The notes: generated from the letters alone by a model not told the origin. A DNA stretch of 64,000 nt from Rhipidocladum racemiflorum (GCA_036346355.1 CM070583.1:3162001-3226000), one strand, 5' to 3'; numbered from the stretch's first letter, positions 31,999 through 43,500 are shown. Program-made: numbers and translations.

Positions 31999-32619
31999 GA
32001 CGTATAGCGCGTTCCTCTCCCCTTAACCCTAGAGATCACCCAAAAACCAATTTTAATGTCCTCATATTCCAAACAAGGTTTAATATATATTTTAGTGTTG
32101 TCATACGCCAAAACGGGTACAAAAATTCTTTCGCCGCGCTCACACTCACATAATAAAATCATTGAAAGTCCTACTGATTTTCGGATAGAGCTTCTCGTTA
32201 TCTTTCCAACGAGCCAAAGAACGCCCCGATTAAAGTTACGAGTCAAAATTTATGACCGTCTTACTATCACACAGAGGTGTAGACTATATGTGTCGGTTTT
32301 TGGATTGAACCAATAATCGACACAAATAATAGGACTACTATTTGTGTCGGTTTTTAGCTAGAACCGACACATAAAATGGGACTATTCGTGCCAGTTTTTG
32401 GCTAGAACCGACACAAATAATAGGACTACTATTTGTGTCAGTTTTGGGCTAGAACCAACACAAATAACGCATTATTTGTGTTAGTTTCAATTAAAAACAG
32501 ACACAAAATGTTTTCTCGCCATTCTGAGTTTTAGAACCGAAACAAAAATTTTATCTGTGTTGGTTCCAAAAAAAATCAGCATAAATAAACCGATACCTAT
32601 TAGGTGTTTTGTAGTAGTG

Positions 32620-33267
32620 GGGGGATGGTGGGAGTGAATAACGTTGTCAACGGCATCTAATGCGTGTGTTATCAGGAGGAATAGTCGGTCTTGAAGAGCT
32701 TTGATGCGCAGCAATGGTGGCGAGATGGGGTGCGTGCGTGAGGAAGAAGAAGCTAACAAGCGGGCCCAAGGATGTGGTGAGAGAGAAAGTGATGCACGTG
32801 GAGCGAATATGCCCGAAGGGAAAACAGGCCGTGAAAGCCAACCCGGACGGGAAGGAGAAATAGAGAAAAGAGAAATAGGATGGTATGGAAGAAAGTGAAG
32901 ATGTATTGGGAAAATAGGAATTCAGCCCGAAGGGGAAATAAGGGGTTTTAATTAGGTTTTTTATTTTAACTTAATTTCAGAAAAACCAGAAGGAATTCAC
33001 AGAAATTCCCCGAGGCATTTTGGACTTAGAAAAATTATTTAAAACTTAAATTTGGTTTTTTACACTTAATTACTTTTTATTTTCTGAAAATAATAAAAGC
33101 CTTTTGAAAATCCAGAAAATTCAGAGAAAATCTCATAAAATCATAAATAACTATTAGAAAATACAAAATTGAATTATAATGTGTAAATTCACAAAAGCAA
33201 ATAAATAATATTTTTTTAAATATTTTTTGACCTTTATTTGAAAAGACATAAACTCTGGATTATTACA
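32620..33267 (-). repeat. Chromovirus-type LTR relic
   Basis: It ends GGATTATTACA at 33267, on the minus strand TGTAATAATCC, like the start of Tekay-type LTRs. It contains an AT-rich flank with CCAGAAAATTC words also seen at 240-300 and 15120-15150. Its left side is cut by the CACTA end. No frame is coding. Confidence 0.5.
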
Positions 33268-33400
33268 CATACAAGGTGAGATCAAATCCGTAATGATAAT
33301 ATACATAATAGGGCTAGGGTAGCATCAAGCCACCAATTGAAGAAACGCTTGTCTAACATCATTTAAGATGATTTGTATATCTCTAACAAAAAAACTAAAA

Positions 33401-33597
33401 AACGGTATACCGTTGCAACGGTATACCTCTGAAACTCATGAAACTTATGATTTTTTGCACTGAAACTCATGAAACTTAGCACTAAAAACTGATAAAACAT
33501 GAAACTGATGAAACTAAACACTGAAACTCATGAAACCAGCACTGAAACTGATAAGTTTCATAAGTTTTATGGCTATACCGTTGCAACGGTATACCGT
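33401..33597. mobile_element. MITE with palindromic ends
   Basis: Both ends carry the word TATACCGTTGCAACGGTATA, itself a perfect palindrome. On the left (33404-33427) the palindrome extends to 24 nt. The ends are also inverted repeats of each other. The roughly 145-bp interior repeats GAAACTCATGAAAC and GAAACTGATAA. I cannot place the superfamily, and the target duplication is not clear. Confidence 0.6.
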
Positions 33598-33976
33598 TCC
33601 CTAGTCATCCTCTATCTCTAAAGGAGGCTTTCTGAGTGCCTAGTGGAATTTTAAGCAGTCTAAAAAATGTAAGCAGAGGCAGAGGTTGACTGAGACTAAC
33701 GTGGGAAGAGGCTGTTAAAAGAGACTTAAGGGGTTAGAATGTATTCAAATAGTTGGCGTTAGATAGGAGTGTATAGAAGTTAGCGATTGACGTACTGGAA
33801 CTATAACCTATGATCTAAGGTTTTAAGGATTTTTTTTAACTTTGATTGGATTTTATTTCTTGTCTACCTCAATTTATTTGGAACAAAAAGATCGGTGGTC
33901 ATTGTTTGCTCTGTGAACTGAAGCTCTTGTACTGTCCACATGATGGGAACAGTGGCCATGAACTAGTAATATACTA
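33598..33976. other. Intergenic, nothing firm
   Basis: No gene. TTTCTTGTCTACCTCAATTT near 33855 resembles a word found in decayed plant LINE or transposon 3' ends, too weak to call. Confidence 0.35.
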
Positions 33977-34963
33977 TCTATTAAAGGGAAAAGAATTGAA
34001 GAGCTCTAAGCCCATCCACCTCACCCCCATGCCATTTTGCAAGAAGGTCCCTCACTTTTTCCTAATTACAGATAGGTCCCTGTGAATTACAGAGATGTCC
34101 TTTGCGATTTTTTGTGCGTATAAAAAATCTTTTCCAGATTGTGTTTAGGTCCCTAGTTCGTTACTTTACGGCAAAGCCTCCCACTAAATACGAATATCGA
34201 ACGAGCCCTTTTCTAATTTTTCATAATAACGATTAGGTCCAAAAATATAACAAATAGGCCCCCGGCCCTTACATCCAGGTCCTTTCTCCGTTTTTCAAAA
34301 AAAAATATTTTCGTTAACAGAAATATGTGTACAGCTCTATCTCTAGATTTTTTTCTCAACTCGATCTCTAATATTTTTCGAAACATGTATTATTACTCGG
34401 TGAACGCATATAGTGTTAAACTCATCAACAGATATATGTGTACAACACGATCTTTAGATTTTTTTCCCCCAACTCGATCTTTAATCTCTAGACTTTTTTC
34501 CTAACTCGATCTCTAATATTTTCCAAAATATGTATTATTACCCGGTGAACGCATAGATTGTTAAACTCGACAAAAGAAGGTTGGCATCTCTAATATTTTT
34601 CGGAACATGTATTATTACTCGATTAACGCATATTTTTAAACTCGACAAAAGAAGGTTGACGGGTAATAATAAAGTGTTAATCAAATTCGTTAAAAGAAAT
34701 ATGTGTGCAACTCTATCTCTCTATTTTTTTTGTAACTCGATTTCTGATATTTTTCGAAATAAGAAATATATGTATACAATTGTATCTCTATAGTTTTTTT
34801 TTCAACTCGATCTATAATATTTTTCGAAAAATGTATTATTCACCGGTAAACGTATAGAGTGTTAAGATCGCCCCGAATAAAATGTTTAGTTCCTCCTACT
34901 GTTTTTTTTTAAAAATAGAATAAATTTTTCACGGTGTGGCATGCGCCGCACATTCTGCCTAGT
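33977..34963 (+). mobile_element. Non-autonomous Helitron C
   Basis: The 5' end is near TCTATTAAAGGG. The 3' end reads GGTGTGGCATGCGCCGCAC, a 7-bp stem with one G-T pair and loop ATGC, then ATTCTGCCTAGT at 34963. The interior matches Helitron A (TAGGTCC blocks, TCTCTAATATTTTTC, TGTATTATTACTCGG, GTGTTAAACTCG). No Rep-helicase is present. Confidence 0.75.
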
Positions 34964-36175
34964 ACACCTCTTATGTGTGGAAGATTTAGAGCTCAACCGG
35001 CCCTCCACGTCATGCCCCATGGGAATTTGCAAAAAGTCCCTCTATTTCCCTTAAATTACTAATAGGTCCATGTGATTTACAAATAGGTCCTTTGTGATGT
35101 TTAGTGAGTATAAGAAAAACGTTTTCGTATTATGTTTAGGTCCTTGGTTCGTTACTTTACGGAAAAAAAACTTCGCTAAATACAAATCTCGAACGAGCCC
35201 TTTTCTAATTTTTCGGTGTAGCGATCAGATCCAAAAATATAACAAATAGGTCCCCAGCCCTTACATCCAGGTCCTTTCTCTGTTTTTCCCGAAAAAAATA
35301 TTTTTATCAACAGAAATATGTGTGCAGCTTTATCTCTTGGATTCCCCCCCTAACTTGATCTCTAATCTATATATTTTTCCCCAATTCGATCTCTAATATT
35401 TTTCGAGGCGTGTATTATTACTCGATGAACGCATCGCGTGTTAGACTCGATAAACGAAGGTTGGCATCTCATATATTTTTCGGAACATGTATTAGTACAA
35501 GGTTAACACATAGAATATTCAGCTCGACAAAAGGAGGTTGACCGGGCGATAATAAAGTGTTAACCAAATTCGTCAAAAGAAATATGTGTCCAAGTCTTTT
35601 CTCCGTTTTTCCCAGAATTTTTTTCATCAACAGATATATGTGTGCAGCTCTATCTCTAAACTTTTTTTTCCAACTCGATCTTATAATCTCTAGACTTTTT
35701 TTCCCAACTCGATCTCTAATATTTTCCGAAATATGTAATATTACTTAGTGAACGCATAGATTGTCAAACTCGACAAAAGAAGGTTGGCATCTCTAATATT
35801 TTTCGGAACATGTATTATTACCCGGGTAACGCACAAAGTGTTAGACTTGACGAAAGAAAGTTGACCGGGTAATAATAAAGTGTTAACCAAATTCGTCAAA
35901 AGAAATGTGTGTACAACTCTATCTCTATTTTTTTAACTCGATTTCTGATATTTCCGGAATAAGAAATATATGTATACAGCTGTGTCTCTATAGTTTTTTT
36001 TGCAACTCGATCTATAATGTTTTTCGGAAAATGTATTATTCTCCGGTGAACATATAGAGTGTTAGGATCGCTCCGAAAAAAATAATATGTTTAGCTCCTC
36101 CTGCAGTCCTTTTTTTAGAGGAAAAAATAGAGTAAATTTTAAACGGTGCGACGTGAGCTGTACATTCTGCCTAGT
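34964..36175 (+). mobile_element. Non-autonomous Helitron D, abutting C
   Basis: It starts directly after the CTAGT of copy C with the family 5' block (GAGCTCAACC, CATGCCCCATGGG, TAGGTCC) and ends ACATTCTGCCTAGT at 36175. Same inner repeats. A head-to-tail pair with no spacer. Confidence 0.7.
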
Positions 36176-36281
36176 AAATATGGTGCTAATCTGAATCCCT
36201 CGAGTGTGACGTTGTGGCTCATAAACCTCCGGCCTGTATAAGTCCTCCGATGTTGAGCGATTTGGCTACACCTTCAGTTCA

Positions 36282-37130
36282 ACTAGGTAGAACCGTGCGG
36301 CAATGCCGCACCGCGCAAAATTTGATTTGGAATTCTTTTTTGCCAGGAAACGGCGGAGAAATGATCTAGTAGTATTTTTTTTTTGAAAAAGGTGACTTGA
36401 AGGATCCGGTCGCGAATCTACGAAACGACAAGCCTTTTTTTGAAAAATAACTGGGAAAAAATCTAGAGATAGAGCTGTACACATATATCTGTTGATGAAA
36501 ATATTATTTCCGAGAAAAACGAAGAATAACCTAGACACAAATTTCTTTTGACGAATTTGGTTAACACTTTATCATTACCCGACTAATCTCCTTTTGTCGA
36601 GTTTAATACTCTATGTGCTAATCGGGTGATAATACATGTTCCGAAAAATATTAGAGATGTCAACCCTCTTTTATCGAGTTTAATACTCTATACGTTCACC
36701 GAGTAATAATACACGTTTCGAAAAATATCAGAGATCGAGTTGGGAAAAAAATTAGAGATTAGTGATCGAGTTGGGGAAAAAATCCAGAGATAGAGTTGTA
36801 CATATTTCTGTTGACGAAAATATTTTTTTTTCTGGAAAAAACGAAGAAAGGATCTGGACGTAACGGGTGGGGACCTGTTTGTTATATGTTTGGACCTGTT
36901 TGTTATATGTTTGTTAAGCGGGGGGCTTTGCCATAAAGTAACGAACCAGGGACCTAAACGCAATTCATAAAAGATTTTTTTATACTCACAAAAAATCGCA
37001 AAGGACCTCTTTGTAATTTACAGAGACCTATCCGTAATTTACAAAAAGGGAAGGACCTTTTTGCAAAATGGCATGGGGTGAGGTGGCACCCTTGGTTGGC
37101 CTCCAATTCTTCCCCCTTTAATATATAGTA
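36282..37130 (-). mobile_element. Non-autonomous Helitron E, inverted
   Basis: Read on the minus strand it begins near ATACTATATATTAAAGGG (37130) and ends GTGCGGCATTGCCGCAC, a 6-bp stem, then GGTTCTACCTAGT at 36282. Inner blocks match C and D. Its 5' part is tandemly duplicated to 37386. Confidence 0.7.
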
Positions 37131-37386
37131 TTATAAAAAAATTAGAAAAGGACTCGTTCGATATTTATATTAAGCGGGGGGCTTTGCCATAAAGTAACGA
37201 ACCAGGGACCTAAACGCAATTCATAAAAGATTTTTTTATACTCACAAAAAATCGCAAAGGACCTCTTTGTAATTTACAGAGACCTATCCGTAATTTACAA
37301 AAAGGGAAGGACCTTTTTGCAAAATGGCATGGGGTGAGGTGGCACCCTTGGTTGGCCTCCAATTCTTCCCCCTTTAATATATAGTA
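36916..37386. repeat. 256-bp tandem duplication
   Basis: AAGCGGGGGGCTTTGCCATA starts at 36916 and again at 37172. About 215 bp are identical by eye in the two copies, ending TTAATATATAGTA at 37130 and 37386. Confidence 0.9.
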
Positions 37387-37737
37387 TATGGAATCCAATA
37401 TATTCCATAAAAAAATACCATATATAAAACTATCAAGTGCATACGTCATGAATACTAATTTATCTTTCATGCCTTCATTTTGTCATGCACTCAATGTGCG
37501 TGAGCAATTGCATTGCATCATATCTTTATCCACCAAGCTGTAATAGAGACGTTTATCCAAGATTTGCATGTTTGACTTATTGTGTCTCAACATTCGATGA
37601 ATAAATATTTGCTTAGCAGAAAAAAATTTAAAGATATACTTATGTGACAAATTATAACCAAAATCTTATAATTTTTTTAATTAACTATTTATAACCAAAA
37701 TTTAAAGCACAGAGCTTGATGGGTAACAAAAAAATTA
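37387..37737. other. AT-rich spacer
   Basis: No gene or element recognised. ATAACCAAAATTT-type words recur at about 37655 and 37690. Confidence 0.4.
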
Positions 37738-38607
37738 TGTAGATATTACAAATTGACCCATGGGTGGCTATTTTCCTTAATTCTAAAGCATGCATGGTTT
37801 AGTACCATATTGCCTAGCCAAGTAGAGGAAAAGCAACTTAAAAGGTGGAGTTCTTACCACCTCTTGATTAATTTGACATTTGGCATGAGAATAGCATAGG
37901 GTGGACAGTGGCTAAACACACACGCACGCGAGCATTCGCGCATTTTCGAGTGAAAATCTGCGTGACTTGTGACTTACGACGAGCGACCGCGCCGCGTAGT
38001 AGTGTGTCTGCTGGCACTTTGAATTCACCTTTTGTTTTTCTAAATCTTGCAATTATCTCTCTATTCATTCAGTTTAAATGCGATTTAAACATACACTTCA
38101 ATTCAGTATAGGTGTCATAAATGTTGTTAGTTACTGGTGAACGTATATTTAAATACCTGGAGACGTCCAGGCTAGAGACGCTGAATTCCTACATTATTCC
38201 TGCTCCTCTCTGCATAAGCTGTATTGTGGTGTTGAACTATTGAACCTCGCTGGTCTTCCTCCTCAGCGTGCACCGTGAATGAGGGTGGGCGGTATCTCCG
38301 AGCCATTGCCACAGAGTTTACCTGCACGGAGCGACAATAATATTTCTGGGCAGCGCTTCAGCGCGACCGCTTTTCTTCTTCCTCGTCGTCGATTACTTCT
38401 ACGACCGCGTCTGCGCTGCACAGCTTTCTACTCTTCAGCAAGCCCAACTGTAAGTCGTTCGTATGATCGTTCGACTCTGTTAATTTACAATACTTAAGCA
38501 TATTTTGAAGTACAATGTGTTACCTACTGTTCTCTCAATCTATAGTTTTTTGTTATATTTGCCTTAGTATAAAATCTAGAATACAAATATTGTGCATGTT
38601 TCCAACA
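37738..38607 (+). mobile_element. Solo LTR related to the copia element
   Basis: In plus orientation it matches the minus-sense LTR of 24834-31353 in order: TTAGTACCATATTGC, AAGGTGGAGTTCTTACCAC, AAATCTGCGTGACTTGTGAC, GACGAGCGACCGCGCCGC, TGGAGACGTCCAGGC and GCGTGCACCGTGAA. It runs TGTAG...TTTCCAACA with no internal region. It is clearly diverged, so it is a different or older subfamily. No 5-bp duplication (AATTA against ATAGC). Confidence 0.7.
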
Positions 38608-38778
38608 ATAGCACCTCCAATTTTTGCCATTCTCAAGAAGCCTACAAATATCTCATCATATATCCTCTATGACATTGTTATCTCCATAGCGTGTGGAAGC
38701 AGACAAAGCAAAGGGCTATCCTTGAAGTTTCGGCTCAGAGCTATATGGATACGAGAAATGCTACTCTTTGCATTCTCA
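38608..38778. other. Unassigned spacer
   Basis: Nothing recognised between the solo LTR and the PIF element. Confidence 0.4.
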
Positions 38779-38863
38779 CGGTGTGTTTGGTTGTCATCTC
38801 AACCCAGCCTGGCTCGCACGAGTTCAGCCAGGCTGAATTGAGACAGGCTGAGGAGATGCAAGA

Positions 38864-39063
38864 GATGGTGTTTGGTTGTCTGTGCAAGCTGAATCTGGCT
38901 GTGAGGAGAAGATGTTTGGATGGCCGCATTAGAAGTGAAATTGGTGTGTGGATAAGAGGAGATGGTGTTTGGTTGCCTGTGTGTTTGAATCTGGCTGTGA
39001 GGAGAAGATGTTTGGATGGCCACATTAGAAGTGAAATTTGTGTGTAAATAAGAGGAGATGGTG
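38864..39063. repeat. 96-bp subterminal repeat, two copies
   Basis: GATGGTGTTTGGTTG starts at 38864 and 38960, with a third start (GATGGTGTTT) at 39056. Each unit carries GGCTGTGAGGAGAAGATG and CATTAGAAGTGAAAT. Confidence 0.85.
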
Positions 39064-39200
39064 TTTATGATGGAATTAATGCGATATTAATGCGAAATTT
39101 ATGACCGGTACATAAGTCAAATTGCATGATTTGTCAGTCTTTGTTTTCATTAACCTAGCACGCATGAAAGTATAATAGTTGAACAGAGAATATCAATTCT

Positions 39201-39766
39201 CAAGCACAAATCATCCACAATTATAATTGAAATGTGTTTTCATTCACCACATAAGGCATCCAAGCACAAATCATCCACAATTATAATTGAAATGTGTTTT
39301 CATTCACCACAGAAGGCATCCAAGCACAAATCATCAACAATTGTAATTAAAATGTGTTTTCATTGACCATATAAGGCATGCAAGCACAAATCATCCACAA
39401 TTATAATTGAAATGTGTTTTCATTCACCACAAAGGGTATCCAAGCATAAATCATCCACAATTATAATATAAATGTGTTTTCATTCACCACATAAGGCATC
39501 CAAGCACAAATCATCCACAATTATAATATAAATGTGTTTTCATTGACCACATAAGGCATGCAAACACAAATCATCCACAATTATAATTGAAATGTGTTTT
39601 CATTCACCACAAAGGGTATACAAGCACAAATCATCCACAATTATAATATAAATGTGTTTTCATTCACCACATAAGGCATCCAAGCACAAATCATCCACAA
39701 TTATAATATAAATGTGTTTTCATTCACCACATAAGGCATCCAAGCACAAATCATCCACCACATAAG
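39201..39766. repeat. 60-bp minisatellite in PIF element 1
   Basis: Nine complete 60-bp units and one partial, in strict register from 39201. The unit has CAAGCACAAATCATCCACAA, AAATGTGTTTTCATTCACC and ATAAGGCATC. Variants ATTGA/ATATA, CATTGACC/CATTCACC and AAGGGTAT recur in the same order in units 3-5 and 6-8, so part of the array is a 180-bp higher-order repeat. Confidence 0.95.
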
Positions 39767-40288
39767 TCAGGGCACTATATGTGAGTCCTACATATAATTA
39801 GGACTATATTACAACATAATGAAGCATTGAAACACAACGAAAAGCATCATAAGACATATATCCATGGCAGGTAGTCAATGGTAGCATGACAATCTTCCAA
39901 TTCCATCCTAATCATGCTTGTCTCATGAGTCCCAAAAGTGGCTGCACTACATCTGTTGTAAGAAATAGATTTGTAAGAAATAGCAAAATTAGTGACAAAT
40001 CAATAACATACTAAAGAGTGGAGTTCTTTCTTACCGCAGCGAGGTAGTCGGTGTGGATACACAAACCATAGCAACCCATTCATTGCAATAAAAGGGGTCG
40101 GTCATCCCAAATGTACAACAAAAGCATCCCAGATGTAGAGCAAAAGCATGACAATAGTTCTAGTCCATCTTTAGTCCAAAACATCGCCAAAAGGTACTTT
40201 GCTGTGAACATAGCCATAATTAGTATGTCCTACATGTGTGTTTGTACGGTAAATGGAAGACACTTTACCTTGGATACCGTGAGCCTTT

Positions 40289-41320
40289 TCATATGTTATG
40301 CTTTGCACAAAATGTCTTCAGCCACATGACACGGTGGTTATCTTTCATTCCCACGAATGCTGCACCTTGGGCCTTGTTGTCCACCAAATAGGAGAATGCC
40401 ATAAATAATACATCCTCGGGGAAGCCAGTCATGTTCATAATTGCACCATAGAGGTCAGGATGCACCTCATGCCTTTGTCGTCTCTCGAATGGTCTGCGAC
40501 AACGTTATTGACAGCCTCCGTCATGCCAGATAGCACAACGCTTTCCTCCTCACTAAACAATGACCTCTTCCTTTTCTTGCTTCCTTTGGATGCACTAGTG
40601 GCATCTGCATGTTGTGTCTTCTTGTTGTTCGATACCTCTGGTGTTTCCTCAATAGCAATTGTTTCAACTTCAATTGGCTCATCTTTGACTGAACTATCCA
40701 AGAACTCAGATGGATCACCAAGCGGTTCATTAGAGCCCATAGCAAACTTCCCAGTAGCCATTCCACTCCCAAAGATGGTCATCATCTGCATGTAGTTTTC
40801 TATCGGTTTGTTTAGGTACTCCTCATCCTTTGGGTGTGCCTAGAAAATTAAATGCGCAACAATAAGTAACTACGATTAAAGATTAATCAGTAACTAGAAG
40901 TAAAGCTATACAAATTAAAGGCTGTAATGGATGTCAATAAGATACCTTTGTATGGCCTAAGTAGTGCTCCTCCTCCAACACTATCATGTGGTTGTCCTCA
41001 TCCCACTGTGCTCCGCTCAAGTCCCTGAGCTTAGTTACCTTCATCCACCTCTGACGCCACTTACGAAGGTGGTTATACACCTGTGTCCCAGTGACATCTT
41101 TTCCAGTGAATTCGGAAAGATCTTTTGCAACTTTGTTGACATGTACTTCTTTGAACCCCTTATCGCTTCTCACACCTGATGTTATAAGGTCACACATGCG
41201 GCGAAGGACAAAGGATGACATCACATTTGTCCACCTCATTGATACCCTCCCCACATTCTTACCATTGTCCTCAACACTCCCCCCAATATCAATCACATCA
41301 GTAGGCATGGTCTGAAACAA
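40289..41320 (-). pseudogene. Myb/SANT-like protein of PIF element 1 (ORF1)
   Basis: Exon 1 (41320-40946) has VSMRWTNVMSSFVLRRMCDL, GFKEVHVNKVAKDLSEF and YNHLRKWRQRWMKVTKLRD, the Myb/SANT-like DNA-binding domain of PIF ORF1 proteins. A GT-AG intron (40945-40840) joins in phase to AHPKDEEYLNKPIEN and an acidic, Lys-rich tail with KGSKKRKR. Near 40465 a one-base shift is needed to continue into VHPDLYGAIMNMTGFPEDVL and to TGA at 40289-40291. The protein is expected to recruit the transposase to element ends. Confidence 0.75.
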
Positions 41321-41436
41321 TTACGGGCAACATGAAAGAATATGAATTGGATAAGTAAATTACAGGTCACACAGCATAAGCATAACTTTTACAACAATAG
41401 TTCAAACATAGGGGACATAAATATTACAATAGTAGT

Positions 41437-42783
41437 TCACACACGAGAATTTCCTCTATTAGCCCACATGGCATTAGCCCACTCATCCCTCTTACACGCC
41501 CAATCAGAGTTACTTGGCACCCAATCTTCGGAATTTTGGGTTGCATTACCACTGTTGTTGGGAAACCACTCTTCCTCCGAAGGAATCACCTCATCTTCGC
41601 CATGTTCAAGAATCCAATTATGTATAATGCAGCAAGCAAGAACTAACTTTACTTGTGTCTTGTATGGGTGAAATGGCTTGTTGTCAAGAATGCGAAATCG
41701 ACACTTCAATGCGCCAAACGCCCTCTCAACTGTTACCCGCAAGCTTGAATGTCTCAAGTTAAACAACTCTTTTAAATTAGTAGGATAGTTCCTCCCGTCA
41801 TACTCATTGAGATGGTACCTAGTTGCCCGATAAGGTGGAAGAAAACCAGGCCGACACGCATATCCAGCATCAACTAAATACCATTTCCCTAGCAATTTAT
41901 GTGGTAAATTAGTGGTATGGTTTATAAAAATCCTTCATTGCGAAATATATTAGTTCATATGAACAATTACCTGGTGCAACCCGTAACCCATCATTTCTTT
42001 GTAATGCATCAGCAAGTATAAGAGCATCATGTGCTGACCCTTCCCAACCAAATTAGCACATACGTGAACCTTAGATCAAAGTCAATCGCCGCTAGCACAT
42101 TTTGGGTGGGGTAGTTCTTTCTACCTCTAAATGCAAAGCAACATTTGCCCTTGGAACTCTAGCATGCACATGAGTGCCATCAATTGCACCAACACAGTCC
42201 TATATGAATGATACAACATTATTTGAAGCGAACATACCAAAAATACCCCCATACACAAAATGTGATGATTATTACCTGAAATACGGATACCATCTCGAAC
42301 TCGAATCGATCTTTATGTGTGTGTCATTCGAGCGGACCCTAATCATTTCATTTCGAGCTCACCAATGGCATACAAAACTTCCTTAAAGTACCGACTCACT
42401 GTTTCTATAGACCGCCTAAATGTGTGATGAATTACCCGAAATCTTTGGTTATGCCCTACTACATGAAGAAACATTGCCACTTGTTCTTCAACAGAGGTGT
42501 GTATGCTGTCGCGTAACAAATTCCTGTCCCTAAATAATTGGCATAAGTGGAAAAAGGGGGCTCTTCTCATACGCAACATGTTGACACATTCGATATCATT
42601 ACAATTGAAAATTAGATTTAAGTTGGATTGCCGCTCAACATCTCTGTTGGACATGGGAGCATAGGTGATTGTAGGTCGCGACATTCTACCCAACCTTAAC
42701 CTACTAACCAAGAATGCATGCATGACGGCAACAAGAGCTGCTGCTTGAATAATAAGTTTTCGTCGTCGACTTTGCATATCCAT
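41437..42783 (-). pseudogene. PIF/Harbinger DDE transposase 1
   Basis: The N-terminal frame (42783-42343) has the helix-turn-helix-like RRAPFFHLCQLFRDRNLL and VEEQVAMFLHVVGHNQRFRV. WYPYF, a possible intron (42275-42200), then DCVGAIDGTHVHARVPRANV gives the first Asp. KNYPTQNVLAAIDFDLRFTY follows after a one-base shift. A phase-consistent GT-AG intron (41970-41889) precedes GKWYLVDAGYACRPGF (second Asp), and SLRVTVERAFGALKCRFRIL supplies the Glu. The DDE triad is complete, but frameshifts in the middle make it a pseudogene as read. Confidence 0.82.
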
Positions 42784-43019
42784 CTAAAAAAGGAATATAG
42801 GTCATGAAAAGGAAATATCAGTCACAACTCAATGACAATGGGTAGTGAATGTAACATATCCAGTCACAACTCAGTTCATTGGTAAAAACAGAGAGCATTT
42901 CTATGGCTTTTGTATGTCCAAACAGAGAGCATTTCTATGGCTTTTGTATGTCCAAACAGAGAGCATTTCCCACTGACTTCAACTAAAAACAGAGAGTATG
43001 CAAGGTAGCAATACCTTTC

Positions 43020-43500
43020 TTGGTGGTTGTGGGGGGAGAAGACCCTGGCGTGGGGAAACCGGCGCTGGTTGTGGGGAGGCGGCGTGCAGGGGAGGCAGCT
43101 TCCAGCGGCGTTAGGCGGCGTCCAGGGAGGAGCGAGCAACGTCGGGGGTGGCAGCGTCCGGGGAGGAGCGAGCGATTTCGGGGCGGCGGCGTCAGGAGCG
43201 ACGCTGCGGCGGGCGTCTGGGAGGAGCGAGCGACGCGGGCGGCAAGGCCGGGAGGAGCGGTCGGGCGGGCGCCCAGGAGGAGCGAAGTCGGGGCGGCGGA
43301 TTCGGGACGGAGGAGCGCGCGTGGAGGCGGATTCGGGAGGGAGGAGCGCCGTCCAGGGAGGGCGGTGTCCAGGGAGGCCGGCGTGGAGGCAGGGATTCGG
43401 GAGGGAGGAGCGGCGTGGAGGTGGATTTGGGAGGGGCGGCGTGGAGCAGCAGGAGGGAGGAGGCAGCTTTGTGGGGAGGAGTCTTCAACCCTAGGCTGCA
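43020..43500. repeat. G-rich block with degenerate repeats
   Basis: The plus strand repeats GGGAGGAGCGAGCGA- and GGCGGCGT-type words for about 480 bp inside the right end of PIF element 1. The several long frames here in all phases are composition artefacts. It may serve as the promoter side of the minus-strand transposase. Confidence 0.6.

Larger units (their letters stand above)
31783..32271 (-). mobile_element. 5S-rRNA-bearing Cassandra-like LTR or TRIM
   Basis: The block interrupts CACTA subterminal repeats. On the minus strand it runs TGTGATAGTAAG...CTAACACA, of TG...CA form, with the 5S-derived sequence in its second half. Cassandra TRIM retrotransposons are known to carry 5S rRNA sequence in their LTRs, which makes this the best candidate class. 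No target duplication is visible (GAAAT against CAGAG), so the ends are inferred. Confidence 0.5.
31649..32619. mobile_element. CACTA element, right end
   Basis: The motif TGTGTCGGTTTTTGGCTAG, with its inverse ACCGACACAAATA, is repeated at 31650-31750 and 32285-32580 in both orientations, as in CACTA subterminal repeats. The end reads GTGTTTTGTAGTAGTG (32619), on the minus strand CACTACTACAAAACAC, a classic CACTA terminal inverted repeat. The left end is not identified. A 5S-derived element interrupts it (31783-32271). No transposase frame is seen. Confidence 0.8.

Noticed and set aside
33840..33960. LINE 3' end
   Set aside because: One short similar phrase, no poly(A) or repeat tail and no coding remnant.
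39201..39766. Regular 60-bp repeats resembling a CRISPR array
   Set aside because: The whole unit repeats with no unique spacers, and the setting is a plant transposon; it is a minisatellite.
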